Below, one piece after another: positions 9,201 through 17,211 of a DNA stretch of 64,000 nt. Within the stretch, counting starts at the first letter, position 1. Every line of letters starts with the position of its first letter. Source of the stretch: Lysinibacillus sphaericus. Its GTDB lineage: Bacteria > Bacillota > Bacilli > Bacillales_A > Planococcaceae. The stretch covers positions 1-64,000 of the forward strand of contig NZ_SADV01000011.1 in assembly GCF_006864135.1 (NCBI RefSeq), read 5' to 3'. The notes beneath the pieces are model-generated. The model was not told where the DNA came from. It did not search any database and saw only the letters and a list, made by a program, of their open reading frames with translations. A program made the position numbers and the translations under genes.

Positions 9201-9427
9201 TTAACTTCTTTCAGCAGATCTCTTGGTAGCGAAAGCGAAGCGTCAGCTACAGAAGTCTCCCATTCTATGGGTGGTGAGATAAATGCGGTTTTAGATCACT
9301 TTTTTAGCGGGTGTCCAAACATCCGCTAAAAGAAGTTAAAGCCTCCGGCAGATGTCGCGGAATCGGGATGAGGTTCTTTGTGCAAGCACAAAGCCGATTC
9401 CGGACGTAATTATGCCGAGGCATAATG
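9201..9427 (-). repeat. Dispersed intergenic element R1, reverse copy
   Basis: From left to right it has AACTTCTTTCAGC, the AGCGAAAGCGAAGCGTCAGCTAC motif, a CATCCGCTAAAAGAAGTTAAAGCCTCCGG block, GCACAAAGCCGATTCCGGA, and the palindrome AATTATGCCGAGGCATAAT at its right end (9408-9427). The same modules occur in the same order or inverted at about 12.1, 13.2, 16.4, 18.0, 19.2 and 41.5 kb. Confidence 0.85.
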
Positions 9428-9631
9428 ATTCAAAAATTCGTTTCTATTGAACGTATGACTTCACATAGTTAAGTATGTAGCATACGTACAAACCTACATC
9501 GGGTATTGTATCGCATTTTTCCCCTTGTATTCAAGCATAATAATTCCTTCCACATAGATGAATAAAAGGTTAAAAGATTGGTCATGCTAATTGTAAATAA
9601 AAGTTCCAAATAAAGGTGGGAGGATTTTAAT

Positions 9632-10279
9632 ATGAGTAAAGTAAGACAAGATGCTTGGTTAGAAGAAAACGATGAATTATTAGCTGAGGCGGTAATTCGC
9701 CATGTCACGGAAGGTAGTACACAATTAAATGCCTTTGAAGAAGCTGGTGATGCTTTAAATCGTACTGCTGCTGCATGTGGTTTTCGTTGGAATGCTGTTG
9801 TTCGTAAAGAATACGAGGAACAATTATCAGAAGCAAAAAAAGAAAGAAAAGAAAGAATGCGAGTGTTAGGAGCTCCAGCAAGACGTCGTGCTTCTAGTAT
9901 GTTTACAGTTAATAGTAGTGCCGCAGAGGGTAAATCAATTCCTCTATCTGCATTAAATCTTGATATTGTTATAGCCTATTTACTACGTTTACAGCACTCT
10001 GGTGAAATAGGTAATGAGTCTTCAAAATGGAGACAACTAGTACACGTAACATCCGAGAAAAATAAAAAACTAGAGAAGACAATTACACAGCTTGAAGAGG
10101 AAAATCGAGCTATTCGAAAAGATTACGAGCAGTTTGTACAAATTATGAACCGTGCAAGACGATTAGTAACACTAGATGAAGAGGAAGAACGAATTGCACC
10201 TGTTTTCAAAATGGAGAAAAACGGAAATCTTGTTACAAGTAGCCCTTATACACAAGAAAATGGCGATGCGCTTAATTAG
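9632..10279 (+). CDS. rsfA: RsfA-family spore transcription regulator
   Basis: The protein (215 residues) begins [21 protein letters not shown]. This is the Myb/SANT-like N-terminal DNA-binding segment of the RsfA family, followed by the conserved [24 protein letters not shown]. The C-terminal half carries a coiled coil (residues about 135-175, [24 protein letters not shown]). In B. subtilis RsfA (YwfN) modulates sigma-F-dependent prespore genes, and the paralogue YlbO acts in the mother cell. The RsfA assignment rests on synteny with ywfO and lipL. A GGTGGGAGG site lies 10 bases before the ATG. The terminator hairpin overlaps the stop codon. Confidence 0.82.
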   Translation: MSKVRQDAWLEENDELLAEAVIRHVTEGSTQLNAFEEAGDALNRTAAACGFRWNAVVRKEYEEQLSEAKKERKERMRVLGAPARRRASSMFTVNSSAAEGKSIPLSALNLDIVIAYLLRLQHSGEIGNESSKWRQLVHVTSEKNKKLEKTITQLEEENRAIRKDYEQFVQIMNRARRLVTLDEEEERIAPVFKMEKNGNLVTSSPYTQENGDALN

Positions 10280-10295
10280 CAGCATCGCTTTTTTT
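10263..10295 (+). terminator. Terminator overlapping the rsfA stop codon
   Basis: The stem GCGATGC / GCATCGC is followed by seven Ts. The 5' arm lies inside the last codons and the stop codon (10277-10279) sits in the loop. Ribosomes finishing translation could therefore interfere with hairpin formation. Confidence 0.8.
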
Positions 10296-10325
10296 CTTTG
10301 AATTTGGTACCTTCACGATTATGCT

Positions 10326-11159
10326 TCACTTTGGTTCAAGCATTTTCATATTCCGATCTAAAACACGTTGTAAATAAAACGCATATTGCGTTAATTCTTC
10401 ATCATGAAAAGATTCAGCCCGAATTTCTTCTGCCATATTGTGAAGAAGCTGCTGTAAACGAATAACAACGGCTTCCACTGTTAATGATGCATCAATAAGT
10501 TCAGATAATGACGCCATCACATCAGGGACGATATTAGGATACGTAAATTTTGTTTCCTCACCTTTTAGACTTTCCTCATAAAAGTCACGAATGAGTGCTG
10601 CTCGATCAGAACCGCTGCCTTCAATACATAAATAAATTTGCACTGCTACTCCTTGACGTAAGCGTCTCTGAGAAATACCAGCAAATTTCTTCCCTGCTAT
10701 ACTTAAATCATAAGAACCTGGACAATAGGAGCCTACAATTTCATAGGCTTCAATTTGATCCGATACTTCAGGGAACAATCCTTTTACTAGAGCTACCATG
10801 ACATCATAGCCATCATTAATGCTTAGCGCTACCGTTTGTTCAGATAAAACAATAGAAATATTCAGTACACCTTTATCAAGCACAACTGCTAATCCGCCTG
10901 AATTGCGTACAATAGGATCATATCCACGTTCTTTGAGCAAATCCATGCCCTGCTGGATATATGGTAAACGGTGATCCTGAATACCAAGCACAACCGATGC
11001 ATCATGTACCCATGTACGTATAGTTGGTGGAGAAGCTAATTGCCCTACTAACTGACATAAAGTATCGTCTGTTGCAAAGGATTCAAGTGGCGATCTTTGC
11101 TTTGCACTAATGGATTGATCGTAAAAACGCCAAATCGGCTGTTGTAAAATACTTTTCAT
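10326..11159 (-). CDS. lipL: Octanoyl-[GcvH]:protein N-octanoyltransferase LipL
   Basis: This lipoate-metabolism amidotransferase moves octanoyl groups from GcvH to the E2 subunits of 2-oxoacid dehydrogenases. It has the biotin/lipoate A/B ligase fold, with the RNSGGLAVV motif near residue 85 that binds the acyl chain. The Cys in SYCPGSYDLSI (about residue 150) corresponds to the acyl-carrying cysteine of LipL. GKKFAGISQRR supplies the conserved lysine. The length of 277 residues agrees with B. subtilis LipL (YwfL). It is divergent from hemQ across a 156-base gap. In B. subtilis pta lies nearby, but no pta gene is present here. Confidence 0.92.
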   Translation of the reverse strand: MKSILQQPIWRFYDQSISAKQRSPLESFATDDTLCQLVGQLASPPTIRTWVHDASVVLGIQDHRLPYIQQGMDLLKERGYDPIVRNSGGLAVVLDKGVLNISIVLSEQTVALSINDGYDVMVALVKGLFPEVSDQIEAYEIVGSYCPGSYDLSIAGKKFAGISQRRLRQGVAVQIYLCIEGSGSDRAALIRDFYEESLKGEETKFTYPNIVPDVMASLSELIDASLTVEAVVIRLQQLLHNMAEEIRAESFHDEELTQYAFYLQRVLDRNMKMLEPK

Positions 11160-11315
11160 GATTGGAACTCCTCTATCTACATCTATTCTCTTTAGAATAC
11201 ATTATCTATCGAAGGTGTCAAATTCGTGAAATGTACTCATGAACTTAGGGAATTTGTACAAACTATGATAAACTAAATTTGAATGATATTCACTTATAAA
11301 GGAGTGTTCTTAATA

Positions 11316-12065
11316 ATGAATGAAGCAGCAATTACTTTAGATGGTTGGTACGCTTTACATGATTTCCGCTCACTTGACTGGGCTTCATGGAAACTAGTTT
11401 CTGCTGAGGAACGCCAAGCAGCAGTAGAAGAATTCATTGCATATTTAGAAAAATTAAACGAAGCTGATATCGCTAAAACAGGTTCTCATGCATTTTACGC
11501 AATCGTTGGTCAAAAAGCTGACTTTATGATTATGACATTACGTGAAACAATGGAAGAGCTACAAGAGCTTGAAGCTGAATTCAATAAATTGGCGATTGCT
11601 GATTTTACAATTCCTACATATTCATATGTATCTGTTGTAGAGCTTTCTAACTATTTAGCAGGTGATTCAGACGAAGATCCTTACCAAAATCCACATGTGC
11701 GTGCTCGTCTATATCCTGAACTTCCACGTGCTAAGCATGTATGCTTCTATCCTATGGATAAACGTCGTCAAGGCAATGACAACTGGTATATGCTTTCAAT
11801 GGATGAACGCAAATCTTTAATGCGTTCTCACGGTATGATTGGTCGTGGCTATGCTGGTAAAGTTAAACAAATCATTACTGGTTCTGTTGGCTTCGATGAT
11901 CATGAATGGGGCGTAACACTATTCGCAGATGACGTACTACAATTCAAAAAATTAGTATATGAAATGCGTTTTGATGAAGTTTCAGCTCGCTACGGTGAGT
12001 TTGGTGCATTCTTCGTTGGTAACCTTCTTGATAACGAAAAACTTGTGAAATTCTTAACTGTCTAA
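11316..12065 (+). CDS. hemQ: Coproheme decarboxylase HemQ (chlorite-dismutase-like)
   Basis: This enzyme performs the last step of the coproporphyrin-dependent heme pathway of Gram-positives, converting coproheme to heme b with hydrogen peroxide. ATG 11316 is chosen because AAAGGAGTG lies 9 bases upstream; the in-frame ATG at 11283 has none. The protein is 249 residues. Conserved features are [19 protein letters not shown], whose Tyr is the radical-forming tyrosine of the family, and [22 protein letters not shown], whose His is the proximal heme ligand. The ending [14 protein letters not shown] is typical. Synteny with lipL and ywfO supports the assignment. It is followed by a strong terminator and an R1 repeat. 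Confidence 0.95.
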   Translation: MNEAAITLDGWYALHDFRSLDWASWKLVSAEERQAAVEEFIAYLEKLNEADIAKTGSHAFYAIVGQKADFMIMTLRETMEELQELEAEFNKLAIADFTIPTYSYVSVVELSNYLAGDSDEDPYQNPHVRARLYPELPRAKHVCFYPMDKRRQGNDNWYMLSMDERKSLMRSHGMIGRGYAGKVKQIITGSVGFDDHEWGVTLFADDVLQFKKLVYEMRFDEVSARYGEFGAFFVGNLLDNEKLVKFLTV

Positions 12066-12080
12066 AATGCTTTTAAATAT

Positions 12081-12206
12081 CAATTTCGCCTTGACGTCAT
12101 TGCGTTCGGAGGCTTTATCATCATTCAGTAGATGTTTGGAAAAGGATCCACATCGGCATTCATCTCTCTGACTTCATAAGGTGGGAGTCTTCAGCTGAAT
12201 GAAGAT
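12081..12206 (+). repeat. Dispersed element R1, short copy
   Basis: It begins CAATTTCGCCTTGACG and runs through CGGAGGCTTTATCATCATTCAGTAG to a GTGGGAGTCTTCAGCTGAATGAAGAT end. It corresponds to the copy at 16410-16628 with the middle deleted. Confidence 0.75.
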
Positions 12207-12207
12207 A

Positions 12208-12243
12208 AAAATGCGAGTCCATAGTAGTGGACTCGCATTTTTT
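12208..12243. terminator. Terminator between hemQ and a small membrane gene
   Basis: A perfect stem AAATGCGAGTCCA / TGGACTCGCATTT encloses a 6-base loop, with A and T tracts on both sides. It can serve the plus-strand hemQ and the minus-strand gene ending at 12242. Confidence 0.88.
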
Positions 12244-12424
12244 AATATTCACTTTCTTCGCTGTTCTCTGATTCCAATATTAAAATAATTGTATGAATAA
12301 AAAAGCCAGTTAGAATCATAAGAAAAACTAAATACCAATTATATGGTTGATGATAGTATTCTGCTATACCAACTGCCATGAATGCACTTATGATAATTGC
12401 TACAAACGTACCAAAACTATGCAT
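12242..12424 (-). CDS. Small two-helix membrane protein (60 residues)
   Basis: I do not recognise a named family. The protein starts MHSFGTFVAIIISAFMAVGIAEYYHQPYNWYLV in outline, has two predicted transmembrane helices (about 5-22 and 30-51), and an acidic tail ESENSEESEY. An AGGAGTG site lies 7 bases before the start. A paralogue of 56 residues follows at 12580-12750 on the same strand, sharing the core QPxxWYL and GFFIHTIILIL. Tandem duplication is therefore clear. The function is unknown. Confidence 0.7.
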   Translation of the reverse strand: MHSFGTFVAIIISAFMAVGIAEYYHQPYNWYLVFLMILTGFFIHTIILILESENSEESEY

Positions 12425-12530
12425 TATAACACTCCTTCATAAAAGCAAAAAATAATTTTCCACTTTAGTATGTCACAGTTTATTTTTAATATACTTGCAA
12501 AACATTAGATTGCATTTACTCAATCAAAAA

Positions 12531-12573
12531 AAATAAGAAAGTGCCACAAACTGCGATGACACTTTCTTATTTT
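12531..12573 (-). terminator. Terminator downstream of the 56-residue membrane protein
   Basis: The stem AATAAGAAAGTG / CACTTTCTTATT with a long loop lies 6 bases beyond the stop codon at 12580. The minus-strand 3' side runs into a T-rich tract. Confidence 0.8.
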
Positions 12574-12579
12574 CATACC

Positions 12580-12750
12580 TCAAGACCTTTCATCCTTAAC
12601 CTTTAAAATTAGTATAATCGTATGGATAAAAAATCCTACTTCAATTATTAATATAAAGAGATACCAATGGAGTGGCTGTCCGTAAAAACTCCCTACTAAA
12701 AATGCCAGCACAGCACTTAACAAAATGCCTACCCAAACACCAAACTCCAT
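12580..12750 (-). CDS. Small two-helix membrane protein (56 residues), paralogue of the neighbour
   Basis: Reading the minus strand from ATG 12750 gives a 56-residue protein, MEFGVWVGILLSAVLAF at the start and ILKVKDERS at the end. It has two hydrophobic helices and the motif QPLHWYL followed by GFFIHTIILIL, which matches the 60-residue protein at 12242-12424 nearly residue for residue in the second helix. An AGGTGA site is 5 bases upstream of the ATG. It is short enough to be missed by a 60-codon cutoff. The function is unknown. Confidence 0.75.
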   Translation of the reverse strand: MEFGVWVGILLSAVLAFLVGSFYGQPLHWYLFILIIEVGFFIHTIILILKVKDERS

Positions 12751-12854
12751 ACCCTATCACCTCACATGTATTCAATACACATGCAATTCCCTATCTCACG
12801 TTCCCCATTATATTTCCTATCTCTATTTACCCATTTTTTAAAAATTTTGGCTCA

Positions 12855-13056
12855 TCACCATAACGTGGGGTTTCCTTGCGACATCGGAGGAAAAAGTGTT
12901 TTCTGTGTGAAAGCGTAGCGCAGCAACAGGATGTTCATCACGAAGCGTTACCACAGGACGTGATGCTTTTTGCCTTCGTTCCCCTACCCATTTGCGCTTC
13001 GGGGTCTTATCTGTGACGCTGTTTCCCAAGGAGCTCATCTTCACTCCAATCAACTT
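12855..13056. repeat. Dispersed intergenic element R2
   Basis: It contains GAAAGCGTAGCGCAGCAACAGGATG, then GCGCTTCGGGGTC, TCTGTGACGCTGTTTCCCAAGGAG, and ends ACTCCAATCAACTTA. Related copies occur at 27820-27905 and 41160-41365, each with the CTGTGACnCTG / CCCAAGGAG block or its degenerate form. Confidence 0.65.
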
Positions 13057-13169
13057 ATATAACATACGTTTGGTGTTGAATATTTTTTTAAAAGTTTAGC
13101 TCTATTTTACAGACTACTCGTTATTACTAATATATGCGTAGCATTTTTAAATTGTGAATTTCTTTCAAT

Positions 13170-13492
13170 CAATTATGCCTCGGCATAATTACGTCCAGAA
13201 TCAGATTTGCACTTAGGCCTGCAGATGTTTTTTGCGCGAAAGCGTAGCATCAGCAGCAGGATGCAGGTTAGTTAGCGGTTATCGCATGAATGCGATAATT
13301 TTAGGCTAACATCCTTTAAGACCCCCTTTCCGATTACGTGACATCCGCCGCCGGAGGCTTCAACTTCTTTCAGCGGGTACAGGCGTTTGGACATCCTCTG
13401 AAAAGTAACTTAGCTTACCGCCTATAGAGGTAGGAGACTTCTGTAGCTGACGCTTCGCTTTCGCTACCAAGACATCTACTGAAAAAAGTTAA
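13170..13492 (+). repeat. Dispersed element R1, longest forward copy
   Basis: This is the most complete copy, about 323 bp. It begins with the palindrome AATTATGCCTCGGCATAATT, then GCACTTAGGCCTGCAG, TTTGCGCGAAAGCGTAGC, a hairpin GTTATCGCATGAATGCGATAA, TAGGCTAACATCC, CCGCCGGAGGCTTCAACTTC, and ends with a CTTCGCTTTCGCTACC block and CTGAAAAAAGTT. It ends just upstream of cwlJ. The order is inverted relative to the copies at 9201 and 19171. Confidence 0.85.
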
Positions 13493-13542
13493 AATTAAAC
13501 ATGTCTACAATACCATCATGCATATACTGTCTGCGAGGAGGA

Positions 13543-13968
13543 GTGAAAATCGCCGTTATAAAGACGAATGATGCACAAACAGCCATGCTAGCAAGGCTTA
13601 TGCGCTCTGAGGCAGAAGGTGAAGGAAATTTAGGTATGCTGATGGTCAGCAATGTTGGCGTCAATCGTGTACGAGCCGATTGTTTAGATTTTACGGATGT
13701 TCGTACAATTGAACAAATGGTTTTTCAGCGTCCTGGAGGCTTTGAAGCGACACAAAAAGGCTACTTTTATCAACGAGCACGTGATCAAGACCTTCGATTA
13801 GCGAAGAGAGTTATTCAAGGCGAAAGATTCCATCCGGCGACTCGTTTTCTATGGTTTTTCAGACCTGGGGGAGATTGTCCAGCACAATGGTATGGTCAGT
13901 GGAATACGGGAAGATTCAAAGCACATTGCTTCTTCTCGCCAACCGAAGAAAATTGTCCTCAAATCTAA
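13543..13968 (+). CDS. cwlJ: Spore cortex-lytic cell wall hydrolase CwlJ
   Basis: CwlJ is a cortex hydrolase of germinating spores (SleB/CwlJ hydrolase-2 family) and needs GerQ for its localisation. Conserved motifs are ARLMRSEAEGEGNLGMLMVSNVGVNR (catalytic Glu in EAEGEG), FEATQKGYFYQRA, and PATRFLWFFRPGGDCPAQW. No signal peptide is seen, as expected for CwlJ. The frame is open from ATG 13501, which has no ribosome binding site. GTG 13543 gives 141 residues, the usual CwlJ length, and begins like B. subtilis CwlJ, but the AGGAGG is only one base away from it. A start a few codons downstream cannot be excluded. gerQ follows 21 bases later. Confidence 0.9.
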   Translation: MKIAVIKTNDAQTAMLARLMRSEAEGEGNLGMLMVSNVGVNRVRADCLDFTDVRTIEQMVFQRPGGFEATQKGYFYQRARDQDLRLAKRVIQGERFHPATRFLWFFRPGGDCPAQWYGQWNTGRFKAHCFFSPTEENCPQI

Positions 13969-13989
13969 AAGAAAGAAGGTTGATAACTT

Positions 13990-14331
13990 ATGATGCCTTA
14001 TTATTGGACACCGACAACGCAACAACAAATGCCGCCACAGGTAATGCCTCCACAGACGACTGGAGCACGACCACCTGGACGGGAGCAATCGTATATTGAG
14101 AATATTTTCCGATTAAATCGCGGAAAGCCTGGAACTTTCCATTTTTCCTTCGAGCATGCGGTTGAGCAAGGAAAAAACACAAAAACTGTGCGAGGCGTTG
14201 TAGAAGCAGCCGGTCGAGACCATGTTATTTTACGTGAACTCAAATCGAATCATCGTTTCCTTTTCCCAATGATTTACTTTGATTTCGCTGAATATGATGA
14301 AGAAATGGCTTATTTTAACCAAAATCCATAA
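13990..14331 (+). CDS. gerQ: Spore coat/germination protein GerQ
   Basis: GerQ (YwdL) is an inner-coat protein needed for CwlJ function and is cross-linked by transglutaminase in B. subtilis. The 113-residue product has the typical Met/Pro/Gln-rich N-terminus (MMPYYWTPTTQQQMPPQ) and the conserved C-terminal domain SYIENIFRLNRGKPGTFHFSFEHA through FPMIYFDFAEYDEEM. An AGAAGG site precedes two consecutive ATGs; the first is used here. It is co-transcribed with cwlJ, with 21 bases between them, so enzyme and localiser are made together, probably under a mother-cell sigma factor. Lysines in the N-terminal part of known GerQ serve in cross-linking, but that region here is lysine-poor. Confidence 0.93.
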   Translation: MMPYYWTPTTQQQMPPQVMPPQTTGARPPGREQSYIENIFRLNRGKPGTFHFSFEHAVEQGKNTKTVRGVVEAAGRDHVILRELKSNHRFLFPMIYFDFAEYDEEMAYFNQNP

Positions 14332-14562
14332 GAAAAAGCTATTCAAAAATTCATATTTTCTTTATGGTAATATCCCGCTCCTCTATATGCGAATAAAATA
14401 AGAACAGAATCGGCTTGCTCCTTCGCTCCGCTTTACTTAAGCTTCGTCGCATTGCAAATCTCGTTAGACTTCCCATTGAGTCTCGTATCCTTGCATGCGT
14501 CGCAAATGTGTTAGTAGTATGAAACGAGGAATCTGCGTGGATATTTGCCATTAGATCAAAAG

Positions 14563-14602
14563 AATTGGCATGTTAGGATATCTCCTAGCATGCCAATTTT
14601 TA
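14563..14602 (-). terminator. Terminator of the M20 amidohydrolase gene
   Basis: A 16-bp stem (AATTGGCATGTTAGGA with TCCTAGCATGCCAATT, one G-T pair) lies 5 bases beyond the stop at 14607. A and T tracts flank it on both sides. Confidence 0.85.
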
Positions 14603-14606
14603 TTTA

Positions 14607-15785
14607 CTATTGATTTTCTTGTAAAAACTGCAATGTTGCTTTTCCTAATGTTTTGGCAGCAATCAACATTGCACGTTCATCAAAGTCAAAGCGTGCATGA
14701 TGGTGAGGATATGCTACTTCCCACTCTGGCTTTTTAGCACCTGTGAAGAAAAATGTTCCTGGTACATTCTCTAAATAATACGCAAAGTCCTCACCAATCA
14801 TAAATGGTGGACACGTGATAATATTTTCTACTCCTGGTATATCTGCTGCAAGTTGTGCAATAAATTCTGTTTCTTTCACATGGTTATACACAGGTGGATA
14901 GCCTCTTGTATAACGATAGTCATAGCTTGCACCGAATGCCAAACAAGTGGCATTTAAAATAGCCTCAAGTTCTTGCTCCATTTGTTTACGTACCTGCTCT
15001 TCAAAAGTACGGACTGTTCCAGCTAATACTACCCGTTCGGCAATAACATTGAAAGGATTAATCGCCTCCAAATGACCAATCGTTAAGACAGCTGACTTTA
15101 ATGGATCAATACGTCGAGATATAATCTGCTGTGCATTGACTACAAACTGTGACGCAAGAGTAACTGCATCAATAGAATGATGAGGCTCCGCACCGTGACC
15201 ACCTTTGCCATGAATCGTAATTTCCACTTTATCCGCAGCAGCCATAATCGCCCCGTCTCTCACCAATATATCTCCTAACGGTGTTGGTGCCCATAAATGT
15301 GTACCGAAAATAACATCTACCCCGTCTAGACATCCATCTTCAATCATAGGCTTTGCTCCACCTGGCGCCATTTCTTCTGCATGCTGATGAATAAATACTA
15401 CATTGCCCGCAATATCATCCTTTATTGCATGAAGTGCTTTAGCAAGCCCTAGTAATGTTGCAGTATGACCATCATGTCCACATGCATGCATTTTACCATC
15501 CACTTTTGATTTATAAGGGACGTCATTTTCCTCCCAAATTGCCAGTGCATCAAAATCAGCGCGTAATGCCACTGTTTTACCTGGCTTCCCTCCGCGTAAA
15601 GTAGCAACAACACCACGTTCACCTACACGCTCTCGAACCTCATGTCCTAATGCTCGATGAAAAGCAGCTACATAGGCTGGAGTTTCCACTTCCTCAAAGG
15701 ATAATTCCGGGTATTCATGTAAATGACGACGAATCGCTACCATTTCATCATAGTTATGATCTAGTAAAGTAAAAAGCTTCTCCAT
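14607..15785 (-). CDS. M20D-family amidohydrolase (N-acyl amino acid / hippurate-type)
   Basis: This is a dinuclear zinc-type hydrolase that removes acyl groups from amino acids or peptides. Motifs are LHEYPELSFEE at the N-terminus, VALRADFDALA, MHACGHDGHTATLLG (Cys and His metal ligands at about residues 95-105), HQHAEE and GEDFAYY. The dimerisation domain lies in the middle, with HGKGGHGAEPHHSIDAV. The start is ATG 15785, because GAAGTGAGG lies 9 bases before it; the longer frame from 15800 would begin inside that site. The substrate is not resolvable, since relatives include IAA-amino-acid hydrolases, N-acetyl-diaminopimelate deacetylases and hippuricases. It is a single gene with its own terminator. 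Confidence 0.88.
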   Translation of the reverse strand: MEKLFTLLDHNYDEMVAIRRHLHEYPELSFEEVETPAYVAAFHRALGHEVRERVGERGVVATLRGGKPGKTVALRADFDALAIWEENDVPYKSKVDGKMHACGHDGHTATLLGLAKALHAIKDDIAGNVVFIHQHAEEMAPGGAKPMIEDGCLDGVDVIFGTHLWAPTPLGDILVRDGAIMAAADKVEITIHGKGGHGAEPHHSIDAVTLASQFVVNAQQIISRRIDPLKSAVLTIGHLEAINPFNVIAERVVLAGTVRTFEEQVRKQMEQELEAILNATCLAFGASYDYRYTRGYPPVYNHVKETEFIAQLAADIPGVENIITCPPFMIGEDFAYYLENVPGTFFFTGAKKPEWEVAYPHHHARFDFDERAMLIAAKTLGKATLQFLQENQ

Positions 15786-15943
15786 ATCACAAAACCTCAC
15801 TTCCTATTTATCGAACTTATTTGATAATTATAGTGTACTATAAATCCTTACAAAAACAATAGGAATTAAAACTAACCATTGTATAGTAATTATATTGTTC
15901 ATTACGAAGGAACATTCTCTTGAACCGTTACTAGTTCCCAACA

Positions 15944-15979
15944 AAACAAAAACCCCTTCACACATAGTGCAAAGGAGTA
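15944..15979 (-). terminator. Terminator of the ywdK homologue
   Basis: On the minus strand CTCCTTTGCAC pairs with GTGTGAAGGGG (G-T pairs included) and is followed by TTTTTGTTTT. Confidence 0.75.
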
Positions 15980-16007
15980 ACTTTGGAAAAATATTTATAT
16001 TCAACTT

Positions 16008-16388
16008 TCATCGCGCATGTTTAAGGGCAGCAACTATAATTAGAACCCAGCCAGTTAAAAATAGAACACCACCGATTGGCGTTATGGCACCTAGAACTTT
16101 AACGCCGCTGATTGCCAGTACATATAAGCTTCCTGAAAAGAAGACAATACCTAGGTTAAAAAAGATTCCAGCTAAATTTAACTGCTTTACTTCACCTAGT
16201 AGTTTCGAGCTCATCAATATGCCAATCACCAGTATAGCCGTGGCATGAAACATTTGGTACTGAACAGCAGTTTCCCAAATTCCGCGACTATAATCGTCTA
16301 GAACCTCTTTTAAAGCATGTGCACCGAATGCACCCAATGCCACTGCTAAAAAGCCGTGGAGTGCACCTAATACGATAAATTTTTTCAT
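16008..16388 (-). CDS. ywdK: DUF423 membrane protein YwdK
   Basis: This 126-residue integral membrane protein has four hydrophobic helices. Conserved DUF423 motifs are GALHGFLAVALGAFGAHALK near the N-terminus and ETAVQYQMFHATAIL, followed by the SGSLY and GGVLFLTGW segments. The function of the family is unknown. The start is ATG 16388, consistent with the family N-terminus; the longer frame to 16490 runs into an R1 repeat. The ywdK, ywdI and ung order matches B. subtilis, although here R1 copies separate the genes. Confidence 0.9.
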   Translation of the reverse strand: MKKFIVLGALHGFLAVALGAFGAHALKEVLDDYSRGIWETAVQYQMFHATAILVIGILMSSKLLGEVKQLNLAGIFFNLGIVFFSGSLYVLAISGVKVLGAITPIGGVLFLTGWVLIIVAALKHAR

Positions 16389-16409
16389 GTCATTATCCCT
16401 ACCTTTAAT

Positions 16410-16628
16410 CAATTTCGCCTTGGCGCAATTGCCGCTGTCGCTACGCTTTCGCGCAGATAGACTATGGTCCTGATTTTGAATGTGTTGCACAATTTATTCC
16501 GTTCAAAATCCATGACATCCGCCGGAGGCTTTATCTTCATTCAGCAGGCATTGGGACACCTACTGAAAAGGAACCACATCCGCATTCATCTAGCCACCTT
16601 CAGAGGTGGGCGTCTTCGCTGAAGAAGA
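16410..16628 (+). repeat. Dispersed element R1 copy
   Basis: It begins AATTTCGCCTTGGCGCAATT (a variant palindrome), continues GCTACGCTTTCGCGCAGATAG, GACATCCGCCGGAGGCTTTATC, CATTCAGCAGGC, and ends with GTGGGCGTCTTCGCTGAAGAAGAT. It fills the gap between ywdK and ywdI, whose stop codon lies 3 bases beyond it. Confidence 0.8.
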
Positions 16629-16631
16629 TAA

Positions 16632-16898
16632 TTAAAAGTCAAAAATTGAATCACCATTTGCTCCGTCTTCTTCTTCAATTTTTGCAGTATATAAGCTTGT
16701 TTGCTTCGGTTCTGACACTAGCATTTGTGGCAGATGTTTTGACTGGGCTTTAGAAATATCGTCAGATGAGTCTAATACCACATCACATAATGCTCGGATT
16801 GCCGTAAAGGCTTCACGAATTTGCTGTTCGTCTCCAACATTTTTAACACCAAATAATTGTTTTTCAAGTTGTTGAATAACGGCTTGATAAGGAATCAT
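16632..16898 (-). CDS. ywdI: YwdI-family (DUF5327) protein
   Basis: This 88-residue protein has the conserved start MIPYQAVIQQLEKQL and a central helix REAFTAIRALCDVVL, with an acidic C-terminus ending DSIFDF. The family is restricted to Bacillales and its role is unknown. Its ATG overlaps the stop codon of the upstream 59-residue gene as ATGA, so translation is probably coupled. Synteny with ung and ywdK supports the assignment. Confidence 0.85.
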   Translation of the reverse strand: MIPYQAVIQQLEKQLFGVKNVGDEQQIREAFTAIRALCDVVLDSSDDISKAQSKHLPQMLVSEPKQTSLYTAKIEEEDGANGDSIFDF

Positions 16899-17074
16899 TG
16901 CATTCTCCCACTTTCTGCTTTTGACACAAATTTTAAACAGTCTGTGCCAGAGGATTGTTTAACGACAACAGATGGTATTTGCTTCGTTTTAAAGCCATAT
17001 GCTACACATGCCCGTGGAGTTTGTGGGTCCCACGTTACTTTAAAATATTGACATTTGAAACAATTTACCTTCAT
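16895..17074 (-). CDS. Short cysteine-containing protein (59 residues) upstream of ywdI
   Basis: Reading the minus strand from ATG 17074 gives MKVNCFKCQYFKVTWDPQTP, then a CVAYGFKTKQIPSVVV core, a SSGTDCLKF motif and the ending GRMQ. Four cysteines in the pattern CxxC ... C ... C suggest a small metal-binding fold. I recall similar short proteins (TWD, then AYGFKSK, then SVVVxxSSGxxC) being named uracil-DNA glycosylase in some genomes, probably because of position; no glycosylase motif is present. A GTGAGG site precedes the ATG. The stop overlaps the ywdI start by four bases (ATGA). It is just under a 60-codon cutoff. Confidence 0.85.
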   Translation of the reverse strand: MKVNCFKCQYFKVTWDPQTPRACVAYGFKTKQIPSVVVKQSSGTDCLKFVSKAESGRMQ

Positions 17075-17133
17075 CGTTGTTCCTCACTTTCTTCTATTAT
17101 TAACTGTAACACGAAACGATGAGTGATGTGCAT

Positions 17134-17196
17134 CAATTTCGCCTTGGTCTAACTGTCGCTTTGCTTTCGCTAATATAACAATTATTGAATGAAGAT
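17134..17196 (+). repeat. Dispersed element R1, remnant
   Basis: It keeps only the left module (CAATTTCGCCTTGG, then GCTTTGCTTTCGC) and the right end (TTGAATGAAGAT). It lies between the 59-residue gene and ung. Confidence 0.6.
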
Positions 17197-17211
17197 ATCG
17201 ATTTATGTCAT

